Assembly (NCBI RefSeq): GCF_004522235.1
Contig: NZ_SDLT01000006.1
Location: forward strand, 248,001-312,000
Length of the DNA stretch: 64,000 nucleotides
Direction: 5' to 3'
DNA from: Amycolatopsis nivea
Lineage (GTDB): Bacteria; Actinomycetota; Actinomycetes; Mycobacteriales; Pseudonocardiaceae
Shown here: piece by piece, positions 8,683 to 18,339 of the stretch
How the letters are laid out: each line of letters starts with the position of its first letter
Position numbering within the stretch: position 1 is the first letter of the stretch
Program-made: the position numbers and the translations under genes
Notes under the pieces: model-generated
Databases searched by the model: none
Seen by the model: only the letters and a program-made list of their open reading frames with translations
What the model was told of the DNA's origin: nothing

Positions 8683-10443
8683 TCACCAGCCGCCCTGCCA
8701 TCCGCTGGTGAGGCCGTAAGGGAGCCGTTGCGGCTCTTCGTCCGGCAGCTTGTGCAGGAAGTCGAAGTCGCATCCCTCGTCGGCTTGCGTGACGTGGTCG
8801 AGGAAGAGCCGTCCGTAGCCGCGGCGGTATTTCGGGGCGGGCAGCTCGACGTTCGCGAGCCGCCGTGCGATCTCCTCGTCCGGGATGTCCAGGTCGAGCC
8901 GCTGGTTCTCGACGTCGAGAACGATGGGATCGCCGTCGCGCACGGCGGCCAGCGGTCCCCCGACCGCGGCCTCGGGCGACACGTGGAGGACGGTCGTGCC
9001 GAACGCGGTGCCGCTCATCCGGGCATCCGAAATCCGCACGAGGTCGCGGACGCCTCGGCGCAGGAGCCGCTCGGGGATGGGCAGCATCCCCCACTCCGGC
9101 ATGCCGGGCGCGCCCGTCGGCCCGCTGTTGCGCAGCACCAGCACCGAATCCTCGGTGATGGCGAGACTCGGGTCGTCGATCCGGCGCCCGAGGTCGTAGA
9201 TGTCCTCGAACACGACCGCCGGGCCCCGGTGCTTCAGCAGCTCGGGCGAAGCGGCGCTCCGCTTGATGACCGCGCCATTGGGGGCGAGCGAACCGCGCAC
9301 CACCGCGATGCCGCCCGAATCGTCGAACGGCTGGTCGAGCTTGCTGATCACCTGTCCGTCCGGCTCCGCGGCGTCGCGGTAGCCGTCGGCCAGCGTCTCG
9401 CCGGTGACGGTGATCGCCTCGCCGTGCAGTAATGGGTCCAGCTGCTTCAGCACCGCGGAGATGCCGCCGGCGTTGAACAGCTGCTTGACGAGATGTTCTC
9501 CCGAGGGGCGCACGTTGACGATTCGGGGGGTGCGAATCGAGATGTCGTGGAAGCGGTCGAGCCGCAGGTCGTAGCCGACCCGCCGCGCGAGCGCCAGCAG
9601 GTGCACGACGGCGTTGGTCGATCCGCCGACGGCCATGAGCAGGGTGATCGCGTTGTCGAACGCCTGCTCGGTGAGCACCTCGCTCGGTTTGGGGCCTGAG
9701 GTGAGCGCCATCTCGACGGCTCGGCGGCCGGTGGCCTCGGCCGCCGCGGCCCGGCGGGAGTCCACGGCGGGAATCGAGGCGGTCTTGGGCAGGCACATGC
9801 CGAGGGCCTCGACCAGGGAAGTCATGGTCGACGCCGTGCCCATCTCGCTGCAGTGCCCCGCGGTGGGCTTCGCACTCGCCTCGAGGTCGTTGAAGTCCTC
9901 CTGGGTGATCTGTCCCGCGCGCAGTTCGTCGGCGTACTTCCACGTGTCGGTGCCGACGCCGAGCTGACGGCCGCGGAAATACGCGGGTTCCTGGGGGCCG
10001 CCGGTGAGCATGATCGCCGGAACGCCCGCGCTCGCCGCGCCCATGAGCTGAGCCGGAACCGTCTTGTCGCACCCGCCGAGCAGCACGATCGCGTCGAGCG
10101 GGTAGGCGCGGATGGACTCCTCGACGTCCATGGCCATGAGGTTGCGGAACTGCATCGCCGACGGTTTCATCAGGCTCTCGCCGAGCGAGATGGTCGGGAA
10201 CTCCAGCGGCAGGCCGCCGGCCATCAGCACGCCGCGCTTGACGGCTTCGGCCAGCAGTTTGAAGTGGATGTTGCAGTTGACCAGCTCCGACCACGAGTTG
10301 GCGATCCCGACGACCGGGCGGTCCTTGACCGCGAACTTCGAGAAGCCTTCGGCCTGGATCGCGGTGCGGTGGATGAATCCCGTCAGGTCGTGCGGGCCGA
10401 ACCACCGCGCGCTGCGGAGGTGACTGGTGTTCGGGTCGGGCAT
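8683..10443 (-). CDS. IlvD/Edd family dehydratase (sugar-acid dehydratase-like)
   Basis: This 586-residue Fe-S dehydratase converts a 2,3-dihydroxy acid into a 2-keto-3-deoxy acid. Likely cluster ligands are Cys57 (NCNIHF), Cys125 (GGCDKTVP) and Cys198 (TAGHCSEMGTAST). Lys127 matches the carbamylated Mg-binding lysine of the family. ATG 10443 is preceded by AAGGAG at good spacing; longer readings upstream are noncoding. Length and neighbours (Gfo/Idh, 2-hydroxyacid dehydrogenase, aldehyde dehydrogenase) favour a pentonate/hexonate-type dehydratase over biosynthetic IlvD, because no branched-chain genes are nearby. It diverges from the Gfo/Idh gene at 10738, with an activator palindrome between them. 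Confidence 0.85.
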   Translation of the reverse strand: MPDPNTSHLRSARWFGPHDLTGFIHRTAIQAEGFSKFAVKDRPVVGIANSWSELVNCNIHFKLLAEAVKRGVLMAGGLPLEFPTISLGESLMKPSAMQFRNLMAMDVEESIRAYPLDAIVLLGGCDKTVPAQLMGAASAGVPAIMLTGGPQEPAYFRGRQLGVGTDTWKYADELRAGQITQEDFNDLEASAKPTAGHCSEMGTASTMTSLVEALGMCLPKTASIPAVDSRRAAAAEATGRRAVEMALTSGPKPSEVLTEQAFDNAITLLMAVGGSTNAVVHLLALARRVGYDLRLDRFHDISIRTPRIVNVRPSGEHLVKQLFNAGGISAVLKQLDPLLHGEAITVTGETLADGYRDAAEPDGQVISKLDQPFDDSGGIAVVRGSLAPNGAVIKRSAASPELLKHRGPAVVFEDIYDLGRRIDDPSLAITEDSVLVLRNSGPTGAPGMPEWGMLPIPERLLRRGVRDLVRISDARMSGTAFGTTVLHVSPEAAVGGPLAAVRDGDPIVLDVENQRLDLDIPDEEIARRLANVELPAPKYRRGYGRLFLDHVTQADEGCDFDFLHKLPDEEPQRLPYGLTSGWQGGW

Positions 10444-10660
10444 GTTCGCTGCTCCTTGCACGGGGCGTGGTGGTGATCGGCCCGCGCTGACGCGGGACGG
10501 TTCGAGCGATGCGGGTCGAACGGCTCCGCACCCGGCGAGCAGTTTCGCCGCGGCCGCAACGGTTCCGGCGGCGGAGCCCGGGATCGGCACGCACCGTTCC
10601 CGGCGCGGCGCGCCTGTTCGCCTGTGGCCGCAAGTACAGCAGCGGGGCGAGCGGCGGCGA

Positions 10661-10677
10661 TGTTCCAGATTGACACA
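10661..10677. promoter_or_regulatory. 17-bp palindromic activator site in divergent promoter region
   Basis: TGTTCCA-GAT-TGACACA fits TGTNNCA-N3-TGNNACA exactly and lies between the divergent dehydratase (start 10443) and Gfo/Idh gene (start 10738). It is 60 bp upstream of the latter. The CCAGAT-GACACAC core recurs with one substitution at 23700-23713, in front of the eight-gene operon. I infer that it is the binding site of the AcoR-like regulator at 23796. I see no gene in the rest of the 294-bp gap. Confidence 0.5.
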
Positions 10678-10737
10678 CCGTCCGCCGCCGCTGCCTTCCT
10701 AGGCTGGCCCGCACCACGCGTCAACGAAGGAGTCGCC

Positions 10738-11883
10738 TTGCCAGAGAAGAACAGCATCGGAGTCGGCCTGATCTCCGTCGGGGTCATGGGGCGCCTCCAC
10801 GCGCGCTCCTATCTCCAGAGCCGGCAATTCTTCCCGGAACTGCCCCAGCGGGCGGAACTCGTGATCGCCGCCGAACCGGATCCGGCCGGGCGTGCCCACG
10901 CGACCGAAGCGCTCGGATTCCGCGAGACCACGACCGACTACCGCGAACTCCTCGCGCATCCGGACGTCGACGTCGTGTCGATCTGCTCTCCGCCCTTCCT
11001 GCATCACGAGATCGCGCTGGCCACTGTCGAGGCCGGAAAGCACTTCTGGATCGAAAAGCCCATGGGCCGCAACGCCCGCGAGTCGCGAGAGATCGCCGAA
11101 GCCGCCGCCGCGGCGGGGCTGTGCACGGCGGTCGGCTTCAACTACCGGCACGCTCCCGCGGTCGCCGAGGCCCGCCGTCTGATCCGCTCCGGCGCGCTCG
11201 GACGCATCACCAACCTGCAGATCCGCATGATCACCAGCTACGCCTCCGATCCCAACCAGGGCTTCACCTGGCGGTACGAGCAGGCGCAAGCCGGTTCCGG
11301 GGCGCTCGGCGACGTGCTGAGCCACGCCTTCGACCTGGCGCAGTTCCTCGTAGCTCCGATCACCTCGGTGAACGCGGTGACCGAACGTTTCATCCGGCAG
11401 CGCCCGCTTCCCGGCGGCGGAGCCAAGGAGGTCGAGAACGAGGACTACGCCGCGCTTCTCGCCCGCTTCGACGGCGGCGCGATCGGCGTCCTCGAAACGA
11501 CTCGGGTCGCCGTCGGCCCGCACGCCGAGTACATCATCGAGGTCTACGGCACCGATGGTTCGCTGCGCTGGAACTTCGACCGCATGAACCAGCTCGAGGT
11601 CGCCGACGACGGCACCGGCTACCGCACAGTGATGACACCGACGTCGTTCGGGGAGTTCGCGCGTTTCCAGCCCAACGCGGGACCCGGCATCGGGTTCAAC
11701 GACCTCAAAACGATCGAGGCGGCGCTGTTCCTCCGCTCGGTCGCTGAGGGCGAGCAGCTCGCGCCGTCCGCGGCGGACGGCTGGTCCGCCTCCGAGCTGG
11801 TGGATGTGTCGCTTCGCAGCGCCGAGTCCGGCCAATGGATCGACGTTCCCGCCGTGACCGGAGCGACCACCACTCAGCTGTAA
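10738..11883 (+). CDS. Gfo/Idh/MocA family oxidoreductase
   Basis: This 381-residue NAD(P)-dependent dehydrogenase of the glucose-fructose oxidoreductase/inositol dehydrogenase family probably oxidises a polyol, sugar or inositol-like ring. The N-terminal Rossmann region reads VGLISVGVMGRLHARSY, and the family signature with the catalytic lysine is FWIEKPMGRN. The C-terminal domain carries the GFTWRYE and YGTDGSLRWNF stretches. TTG 10738 is chosen because GAAGGAG precedes it by five bases and the Rossmann strand begins right after it. It is the only plus-strand enzyme of the island and ends before a strong bidirectional terminator. Confidence 0.87.
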   Translation: MPEKNSIGVGLISVGVMGRLHARSYLQSRQFFPELPQRAELVIAAEPDPAGRAHATEALGFRETTTDYRELLAHPDVDVVSICSPPFLHHEIALATVEAGKHFWIEKPMGRNARESREIAEAAAAAGLCTAVGFNYRHAPAVAEARRLIRSGALGRITNLQIRMITSYASDPNQGFTWRYEQAQAGSGALGDVLSHAFDLAQFLVAPITSVNAVTERFIRQRPLPGGGAKEVENEDYAALLARFDGGAIGVLETTRVAVGPHAEYIIEVYGTDGSLRWNFDRMNQLEVADDGTGYRTVMTPTSFGEFARFQPNAGPGIGFNDLKTIEAALFLRSVAEGEQLAPSAADGWSASELVDVSLRSAESGQWIDVPAVTGATTTQL

Positions 11884-11893
11884 AACACAAAGC

Positions 11894-11936
11894 ACGCGGA
11901 AGGGGCGGGGCTCCGGGAGCCCCGCCCCTTCCGCGT
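11894..11936. terminator. Bidirectional intrinsic terminator
   Basis: A perfect 20-bp GC-rich stem (left arm 11894-11913, right arm 11917-11936) with a three-base loop lies between the convergent Gfo/Idh and aldehyde dehydrogenase genes. It can stop transcription from both sides. Confidence 0.85.
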
Positions 11937-11975
11937 CTCGCGACCGGAAAGCAGCCGCCAAAACAGAGCTGGCGC

Positions 11976-13331
11976 CTACTTCGCGAAACGGTAAAGTTTC
12001 TTGTTCGCGAACTCGAGCATGCCGACCCTGCCCATCTCACGGCCGTAGCCCGATTTCTTGACTCCGCCGAAGGGCACGTCCGGACCGCCAAGACCGTTGG
12101 CGTTGATGAAGACCATGCCGACGTCGAGCTGGTCGCCGACCCGTTCGGCCCGCTCCAGGTCGTCGCACATCACGACCGAGCCGAGTCCGTAGGGCGAGGA
12201 GTTGGCGAGCTCGATCGCCTCCTCGTCGCTGGAAACCCGGTAGAGCTGCGCGACCGGGCCGAACAGTTCCTCGCTGTAGACGGCCATGTCCGAGGTGATG
12301 TCGCCGATGATGCTCGGCGTGTAGACGTTGCCCCGCGGCTCGTTGTCCCCGACGAGGACCGTCGCGCCCTGCTCGATCGCCTCCCCCACCTGCGCCTTCA
12401 GGGTCCTGGTCGCGGAGTCGGACGAGAGCGGCCCGAAATCGCCGTTTTCGTACGACTGGGCTCCGATCGCGGCGGTGAACTTCGCCGTGAACTCGTCGAA
12501 GTGCCGGTCGAGGACGACGATGCGCTTGGAGCCCATGCAGCTCTGTCCGGTGTTGTCCATGCGGCCGGCCACCGCGTGCTCGACCGCGTGGTCGAGGTCG
12601 GCGACGTCGAGCACCAGGAACACGTCGGAGCCGCCGAGTTCCAGCACGCACTTCTTCAAGGCACGGCCGGCCTGCTCGGCGACGATCGCGCCGGCGCGTT
12701 CGGAACCGGTCAGCGAGACGCCCTGCACCCGGTCGTCGGCGATCATGGCGGCGCTCTGCTCGTGGGTCGAGAACACGTTCACATACGCGCCTTCGGGGAA
12801 CCCGGCGTCGAGAAACAGCTGCTGCAGCGCGAGCGCCGACTCCGGGCACTGGCTGGCGTGCCGCAGGAGGACGGTGTTGCCGAGGATCAGGTTCGGCACC
12901 GCGAAGCGCACGACCTGGTAGTACGGGTAGTTCCACGGCATGATCCCGAGGATCGCGCCGAGACCCTGGTACCGGAAGAAGGTCCGCAGTCCGTCAGCCA
13001 CCTCGAGCTGTTCGTCGGCCAGCCACTCCTCCGCGTTGTCGGCGAAGGCGGCGCAGATCTTCGACGAGAACCGGATCTCGCCGAGCGCCTGCGGAATCGG
13101 CTTGCCCATCTCGCGGTTGATGATCTTCGCGAGTTTGTCCTGGCGCTCAAGGAAAAGCTCGGCGAGCCGGCGAGCAGGCACGGCGCGCTCGCGCACCATG
13201 GTCCGGCGGAACCACTCGTGGTACGTCCGGTGCGTGGCGGCGAGGGCGGCCTCGATCTCCTCCGCGGTCGCCGAGGGATATTCGGCGACGGTTTCGCCGG
13301 TGGACGGATCGGTAACGGCGAAGGTGCCCAT
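11976..13331 (-). CDS. NAD(P)-dependent aldehyde dehydrogenase
   Basis: This 451-residue ALDH oxidises an aldehyde or semialdehyde to the acid. Catalytic residues visible are Asn134 (PWNYPYY), Glu231 (LELGGSD) and Cys265 (NTGQSCMGSKR). The pattern resembles short succinate-semialdehyde-type enzymes (GabD2/YneI-like). The residue at the usual cofactor-contacting lysine is arginine (LLRHAS, about 157), unlike the paralogue at 31492. ATG 13331 follows GAAGGAG. It is the last gene of the minus-strand operon that starts at 23626 and follows iolD by 95 bp. It probably handles an aldehyde released from the hydrolase or hydroxyacid steps. Confidence 0.9.
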   Translation of the reverse strand: MGTFAVTDPSTGETVAEYPSATAEEIEAALAATHRTYHEWFRRTMVRERAVPARRLAELFLERQDKLAKIINREMGKPIPQALGEIRFSSKICAAFADNAEEWLADEQLEVADGLRTFFRYQGLGAILGIMPWNYPYYQVVRFAVPNLILGNTVLLRHASQCPESALALQQLFLDAGFPEGAYVNVFSTHEQSAAMIADDRVQGVSLTGSERAGAIVAEQAGRALKKCVLELGGSDVFLVLDVADLDHAVEHAVAGRMDNTGQSCMGSKRIVVLDRHFDEFTAKFTAAIGAQSYENGDFGPLSSDSATRTLKAQVGEAIEQGATVLVGDNEPRGNVYTPSIIGDITSDMAVYSEELFGPVAQLYRVSSDEEAIELANSSPYGLGSVVMCDDLERAERVGDQLDVGMVFINANGLGGPDVPFGGVKKSGYGREMGRVGMLEFANKKLYRFAK

Positions 13332-13426
13332 GTCTTCTCCTTCGTCTCGGGCTGTCGATGGTGCGCGGGAAAGGAACGGATGCCCCGCAAAGGAATTCGG
13401 CGGGGCAGCCGCAGCGGTCCGGGCGA

Positions 13427-15346
13427 TCAGGCTTCGCTGCCGGGAGCGACCGTCGGCGCGTAATAGCGCTGGCGCTCCCGTCCTTCGCGGTGCTTTTCGC
13501 CGCCTTCCAGGGTTTCGGGCCGCTGCGAAGTCATCGCGGCGCCGACGTCCCAGAAGGTGCCGTTGCCCGTGAGGTAGCGCCACGGCTCCACGTGAGCCAC
13601 GACGACAGCCGGGCGTCCCTCGACCGCGCGCGCCTCCTTGAGCGCCGAGGTGAACTCCTCGATCGTCGTGGCCGACCACGAAGCGGCGCCCATGCTGGCC
13701 GCGTTCGCGGCGATGTCGACGGGAACGACGGGGCCGTCCAAGCGCCCGGTCTTCGCGTTCCGCTCGCGCAGCTGGGTGCCGAACTCGTGGCCCGGACCGC
13801 CCTTCGCGACCTGCAGCGGCCAGATGCACTGGTGCCCGCTGTTGTCGATGACCACGACCACGATCTTCCGGTGCTCCTGGACCGCGGTGATGAGCTCGGT
13901 CGGCTGCATGTAATACGTGCCGTCGCCGATCAGGACGAAAACCTCGCCCGGCGCGTCCGGGCGGGCGAGCCGGTAGCCGAGACCGGCGGGAAGCTCGTGG
14001 CCCATACAGGAGTTCGCGTACTCGGACAGGACCGTGGCGCCGTTCGAGGTGTCCCAGGCCTTGTGGACGCCGCCGACCACGCCGCCGGAACCGAGCACGA
14101 GGGTGTCGTCGGCTTCCGCCTGCTTGTTCAGCGCGTCGATCACCTGCGCCTGGCTCATGTTCTCGCCGGGGATTTCCCGCAGGTCGTTCTCGAGTGCGTC
14201 GGCAGTCTTCATGCGCGCGCTCGCGATCTCGTCCCGGTATCCCCCGATGCTCTGGTACCCGGCCGCGGCCAGCCCCTCGTGCAGCGCGGCGAGCGAGAGC
14301 TTCGCGTCTCCGACGACGGGATACGAACCCATTTTGTGCGCGTCGAAGGAGCTGACGTTCAAGTGCACCAGCTTCACGTCGGGGTGCTCGAACAGCGAGT
14401 GCGACGCGGTGATGAAGTCCTGCAGCCGGGAGCCGACGCTGATCACGCAGTCCGCGCGCCCGGCGATCTCGGTCGCGCCGACGGTTCCGTCGACGCCAAG
14501 TCCACCGAGGTTCAGGTCCGAGATCGGCCCCGTCCCCTTGCCCGCATAGGTCTCCGCGACGGGAATGCCGAAGTCGGCGCTGAGCCGCGCGAGCTCCTCG
14601 GCCGCGTCCGAATAGCGCACGCCGCCGCCGGCGACGAACATCGGCCGCTGCGCCCGGCGGATGATCTCGATCGCGTCGCGGATCTCCGCCTCCGCGGCCG
14701 GACGGCGTCGGATGTGCCAGACGCGCGGGGCGAAGAACTCCTCGGGGAAGTCGTAGGCCTCGCCCTGGACGTCCTGCGGCAGGCAGACGACGACGGCGCC
14801 GGTCTCGACCGGATCGGTCAGCACCCGCATCGCCTCCGGCAGGGTGACGAGCAGCTGGGACGGAGTGGTGATCCGGTCGAAGTACCGGCTCACCGGGCGG
14901 AAGGCGTCGTTGGCCGACACATCCCGCTCCACCGGGTGCTCGATCTGCTGCAGCACCGGGTCGCCCTTGCGGTTGTTGATGATGTCCGCGGGGAAAAGCA
15001 GGACCGGGAGCCGGTTCGTGGTCGCGGTGGCGGCACCGGTGACCATGTTGGTCGAGCCCGGGCCGGCCGAGGCGGTGCAAGCGAGGGTCGCGGCGCGATT
15101 GTTCGCCCGGGCGTACCCGATGGCCGCGTGCACCATCGACTGCTCGTTCTTGCCGGCGAAGTGCGGGAAGTCCGCCCCGTACTCGTCGATGCCCTGGGCC
15201 AGGCCGACCGAGTTGCCATGGCCGAAGATCCCGTACATCCCGGGGACCAGGCGGCGGCGCTCCCCGTCGAGTTCGCTGTACTGGACCTGCAGGTACTCGA
15301 CGATCGCCTGCGCGACAGTGCGCCGGCGCACGTTCTTGGTGTTCAT
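13427..15346 (-). CDS. iolD: IolD-like 3D-(3,5/4)-trihydroxycyclohexane-1,2-dione hydrolase (ThDP)
   Basis: This 639-residue thiamine-diphosphate enzyme belongs to the family that hydrolytically opens cyclic 1,2-diones, as in myo-inositol breakdown. The N-terminal PYR domain has YGIFGHGNSVGLAQG and the catalytic-glutamate region NEQSMVHAAIGYA. The C-terminal PP domain has the ThDP/Mg motif beginning IGDGTYYM and ending near VVIDNSGHQ. Length matches IolD. ATG 15346 follows GGAGAA. None of iolB, iolC, iolE or iolG proper is adjacent, so a non-inositol cyclic dione is possible. Cyclohexane-1,2-dione hydrolase is a known relative. It sits in the middle of the eight-gene operon between the aldehyde dehydrogenase and a Gfo/Idh enzyme. 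Confidence 0.85.
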   Translation of the reverse strand: MNTKNVRRRTVAQAIVEYLQVQYSELDGERRRLVPGMYGIFGHGNSVGLAQGIDEYGADFPHFAGKNEQSMVHAAIGYARANNRAATLACTASAGPGSTNMVTGAATATTNRLPVLLFPADIINNRKGDPVLQQIEHPVERDVSANDAFRPVSRYFDRITTPSQLLVTLPEAMRVLTDPVETGAVVVCLPQDVQGEAYDFPEEFFAPRVWHIRRRPAAEAEIRDAIEIIRRAQRPMFVAGGGVRYSDAAEELARLSADFGIPVAETYAGKGTGPISDLNLGGLGVDGTVGATEIAGRADCVISVGSRLQDFITASHSLFEHPDVKLVHLNVSSFDAHKMGSYPVVGDAKLSLAALHEGLAAAGYQSIGGYRDEIASARMKTADALENDLREIPGENMSQAQVIDALNKQAEADDTLVLGSGGVVGGVHKAWDTSNGATVLSEYANSCMGHELPAGLGYRLARPDAPGEVFVLIGDGTYYMQPTELITAVQEHRKIVVVVIDNSGHQCIWPLQVAKGGPGHEFGTQLRERNAKTGRLDGPVVPVDIAANAASMGAASWSATTIEEFTSALKEARAVEGRPAVVVAHVEPWRYLTGNGTFWDVGAAMTSQRPETLEGGEKHREGRERQRYYAPTVAPGSEA

Positions 15347-15423
15347 GCGTTCTCCTGGGTCGGTGGTTCGAAACGGTGCGGCGTCGCCGGAATCGGGCCG
15401 CGGCAACGGATCCGCGAACTCGG

Positions 15424-16566
15424 TCAGTCGAATCGGTAAGGCTCGTGCGGTCCGGTCGACGGAAGCGGGCGAGGCCGTTCGCAGGTGCTCTCGATCTCGA
15501 CATGGCGGCCCAGCTCCGACGACTTCTCAAAGGCCACCAGCACTTCGAGCACGTGGTAGGAGAAGGCGGCGCCGGTCCGAGGCTCGAGTCCGTTCCGGAT
15601 CGCGTGCCCGAACTCGGCCAGGCCGATCCCGCGGTAGGCGTCGTCGCGGTGCGTGATGGGCGTTTCGCGCCAGTCGCCGCCGCCGGGCGGCGTCATGTCC
15701 AGGGCGAGGTCGCGGGGCTCGCCGCGGCGGAGGATCGGCGCTCCGGAGAAGTGATCCGGGTTGGGCGCGGCGATCGATCCGCTCGTGCCGTAGATCTCCA
15801 GGTGCGGGAGGTTGTGGTTCCACACGTCCCAGCTCACGATCAGCGTCGCGGTCGCGCCGGACTCGAAGTCGATCACGCCGGTGACGTGAGTCGGGGTCTT
15901 GATGTCGATGACCCCGTCGTAGCCGCCCTTGCCGTCGGGCCGGGGGCGGGTCTCGGAGGACCGCGGAGCGCTGGCGGACACTCGTTTCGCCGGGCCGAGG
16001 AAGTTCACCAGGTTCGTGACGAGGTACGGGCCGATGTCGAGCATAGGGCCGACGCCCGGGCTGTAGAAGGGATCGATGTTCGGATGCCAGTGCTCGTAGC
16101 CGCGGTTGGCGAACGAACCGAAGACGGCGACGGGCCTGCCGATCCATCCGTCGTCGATGAGCTTGCGGCTGGTCTGCATCCCCGACCCGAGGAAGGTCGT
16201 CGGCGCGGAACCGACGTGCACGCCCGCGGCCTTGGCGGCGTCCAGGATCTGCCGCGCCTCCTCCAGCGACATCGCGAACGGCTTCTCCGACAGCACGTGC
16301 TTTCCGGCGGCGATCGCGTTCAGCGTGACCGGCGCGTGCAGCTCGGGCGGAGTCAGGTTGAGCACCAGCTCCACGTCGGGATCGGCGAGCAGCTCGTCAG
16401 GCGCGAGGGCTTTCGGCACCGAGTACTCCGCCGCGCGCTTGCGGGCGGCTTCCGCGTTGACGTCGGCGAGCGCGACGATCTCGACGTCGGGGTGGACCCC
16501 GATCTTGTCTAGGTACTGGTTGAGCACGTTTCCGACGCCGATGACGCCGACTCGGATGGGATCCAT
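15424..16566 (-). CDS. Gfo/Idh/MocA family oxidoreductase
   Basis: This 380-residue NAD(P)-dependent dehydrogenase has the N-terminal Rossmann motif VGVIGVGNVLNQYL, and HVLSEKPFAMS contains the conserved EKP signature. The C-terminal domain includes WHPNIDPFYSPGVGPMLDIG, where the Asp and Gly are typical of the substrate site. ATG 16566 begins the family N-terminus; the open frame further upstream only shadows hyuB. It lies between hyuB and iolD on the minus strand, so it may form the ketone substrate of the ThDP hydrolase from a cyclic or linear polyol. Family is clear; substrate is inferred only from context. Confidence 0.88.
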   Translation of the reverse strand: MDPIRVGVIGVGNVLNQYLDKIGVHPDVEIVALADVNAEAARKRAAEYSVPKALAPDELLADPDVELVLNLTPPELHAPVTLNAIAAGKHVLSEKPFAMSLEEARQILDAAKAAGVHVGSAPTTFLGSGMQTSRKLIDDGWIGRPVAVFGSFANRGYEHWHPNIDPFYSPGVGPMLDIGPYLVTNLVNFLGPAKRVSASAPRSSETRPRPDGKGGYDGVIDIKTPTHVTGVIDFESGATATLIVSWDVWNHNLPHLEIYGTSGSIAAPNPDHFSGAPILRRGEPRDLALDMTPPGGGDWRETPITHRDDAYRGIGLAEFGHAIRNGLEPRTGAAFSYHVLEVLVAFEKSSELGRHVEIESTCERPRPLPSTGPHEPYRFD

Positions 16567-16571
16567 CTGTC

Positions 16572-18338
16572 TCACTTCGCTTCCGGGTTGCGACGCTCGT
16601 TGCGAAGCTTCCGCGTCGCAGCGTCGTCGATGAGGCCGCCGGTGATCACGACGCCGTACACGGCGAGCGCCGCTTCCGGGGTGACGCGGCCTTCGCTGAG
16701 GTCGTCGAGCACGGCTGTCGATGCCCGGTCGAGCGGATCGCCGTAACCGCCGCCGCCCGGCGTGATCGACACGACCTTCTCGCCGCGCGCCATGTCGTAG
16801 CGGCCGACAACCGGGATCTCCTTGCGATTGCCGTCGAGGGCTTCGACCCAGGCCTTCGGAACGGCTCCGTCTGCCCCGCCGCGGACACCCTTGGGCGGGT
16901 TGAACTTGCTTTCGATCCCGTAGGTGAGGGTCACGTCGTCGTCGCGGGCCTCGATCGTCACGCGCGACGCGAGTCCCCCGCGCTGCCGGCCGGCGCCGCC
17001 TGAATCCGCGACGAGCACGCGTTCGTGCACCAGGATCGGGTAGCGCTGCTCGTCGACCTCGACGCTGTCGTGGTACAGCAGGGCGCCGCAAACGGGACGC
17101 TGGTAGGTCGGCCAGCCGTCGACATACGGGGTCGCCGGACCGCCGACGCCGCCGACCAGGATCTGGTTCACGTAGGCGTTTCCGGTCCGCTCGTCGATGC
17201 CCGAGATCACGGACTTCGCCGGCGCCTGGCCGGTCGCGCCCTCGGCGGTGCCGTACCCGTCCTCGATCTGCGAGAACGCCGACTGGACGATGTTGACGAC
17301 CCGGTCCGCCAGGTTCGTCGTGCCCGACGAGCACGAGTAGGGGTGCTTCGCCACGCCGACCGCGCAGCCCTCGCGCAGGAGCACCTCGAAGCGCCGGAAC
17401 GTGCCCGCGTTGCTGGGCAAGGACTCCGGGAGTCCAGAAAGGATCCCGGCCAGCGCTGCCCCGGTCGCCGTCGCCCGCGTCAGGTTGAGCCCGTTGGGCA
17501 GGTTGTCGGGGTTGTCGCGAAGGTCGATCGTGACGCGGCCTTCGGTGGGCTTGACCGAGATCGTGGCGTTCACCGGAACCCCGTCGGGACCGGTGCCGGG
17601 GAACGGGTCGTGGGTTGTCGAGCCGGTGAGGACTCGCTCCGGCAGGGTCTCGACCGCGCTGGTCGCGAGGCGCTCCGAATAGTCGAACCAGGCGTCGACG
17701 AACTCGACGAGAGTGTCCGCGCCGAACTTCGCCGCGAGTTCCTGTGTGCGTCGCTCCGCGATCCGCGAGGCGCCGACGGACGCGAGATAGTCGCCGTACC
17801 ACTGGTCGGGCACACGGATCCGGGAATGGCACATCCGGATGATGTCGTCGACGTCGGCGTAGTCGCGCTGGATCCGCACGCAGGGGAAGATCAGCGCGCC
17901 TTCCTCGTAGACGTCGCGAGCGGTCGCGTAGAACGTCGTCGGAAGGGCGTTGCCGCAGTCGGCCTGGTGCGCCTTGGTGACCGCGGTGAACAAGTGCCGT
18001 CCCTCGACGAAAATCGGCACGAGAATGCAGTGGTCGGCCGCGTGCGAGTTGCCCAGATACGGGTCGTTGTGCAGGAACGCGTCGCCCTCGCGGATGTCGT
18101 CGTGCAGCGCGACCATGTCCTCGCCGAGCGGTCCGGCTCCGAACACGTGCACCGGCACGCCTTCGGCGGCGGCGAGCAGCTGGTTGTCCGCGGTCAGCAC
18201 GGCGCAGGAGAAATCCCGTGCCGTGTTGATCACCGAGGACCGTGCGGACCGGAGCAGCCCGCTGGTCATCTCGCGGACGATGCCGTCGAAGGCGTTCGCC
18301 AGCACCGCGAGCTTGACTGGATCGAATTCGCGTGGCAC
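16572..18338 (-). CDS. hyuB: Hydantoinase B/oxoprolinase family protein
   Basis: This 588-residue HyuB-family subunit pairs with HyuA in ATP-dependent hydrolysis of hydantoins or 5-oxoproline; related pairs carboxylate ketones (acetone or acetophenone carboxylase). The N-terminal region has SARSSVINTARDFSCAVL and GDAFLHNDPYLGNSHAADH, both conserved. The late block RQRGGLASRVTIEARDDDV and the glycine-rich ITPGGGGYGDPLDR mark the C-terminal part. Length is typical. It starts one base after the hyuA stop, so the two are tightly coupled. The Gfo/Idh gene follows after five bases. I see no biotin subunit or the third subunit expected of acetone carboxylase. Confidence 0.92.
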   Translation of the reverse strand: MPREFDPVKLAVLANAFDGIVREMTSGLLRSARSSVINTARDFSCAVLTADNQLLAAAEGVPVHVFGAGPLGEDMVALHDDIREGDAFLHNDPYLGNSHAADHCILVPIFVEGRHLFTAVTKAHQADCGNALPTTFYATARDVYEEGALIFPCVRIQRDYADVDDIIRMCHSRIRVPDQWYGDYLASVGASRIAERRTQELAAKFGADTLVEFVDAWFDYSERLATSAVETLPERVLTGSTTHDPFPGTGPDGVPVNATISVKPTEGRVTIDLRDNPDNLPNGLNLTRATATGAALAGILSGLPESLPSNAGTFRRFEVLLREGCAVGVAKHPYSCSSGTTNLADRVVNIVQSAFSQIEDGYGTAEGATGQAPAKSVISGIDERTGNAYVNQILVGGVGGPATPYVDGWPTYQRPVCGALLYHDSVEVDEQRYPILVHERVLVADSGGAGRQRGGLASRVTIEARDDDVTLTYGIESKFNPPKGVRGGADGAVPKAWVEALDGNRKEIPVVGRYDMARGEKVVSITPGGGGYGDPLDRASTAVLDDLSEGRVTPEAALAVYGVVITGGLIDDAATRKLRNERRNPEAK

Positions 18339-18339
18339 G

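Noticed and set aside
16568..16574. TGTCTCA half-site at the Gfo/Idh gene start
   Set aside because: Only one arm is present; the second arm does not match TGNNACA, so I did not count it as an activator site.
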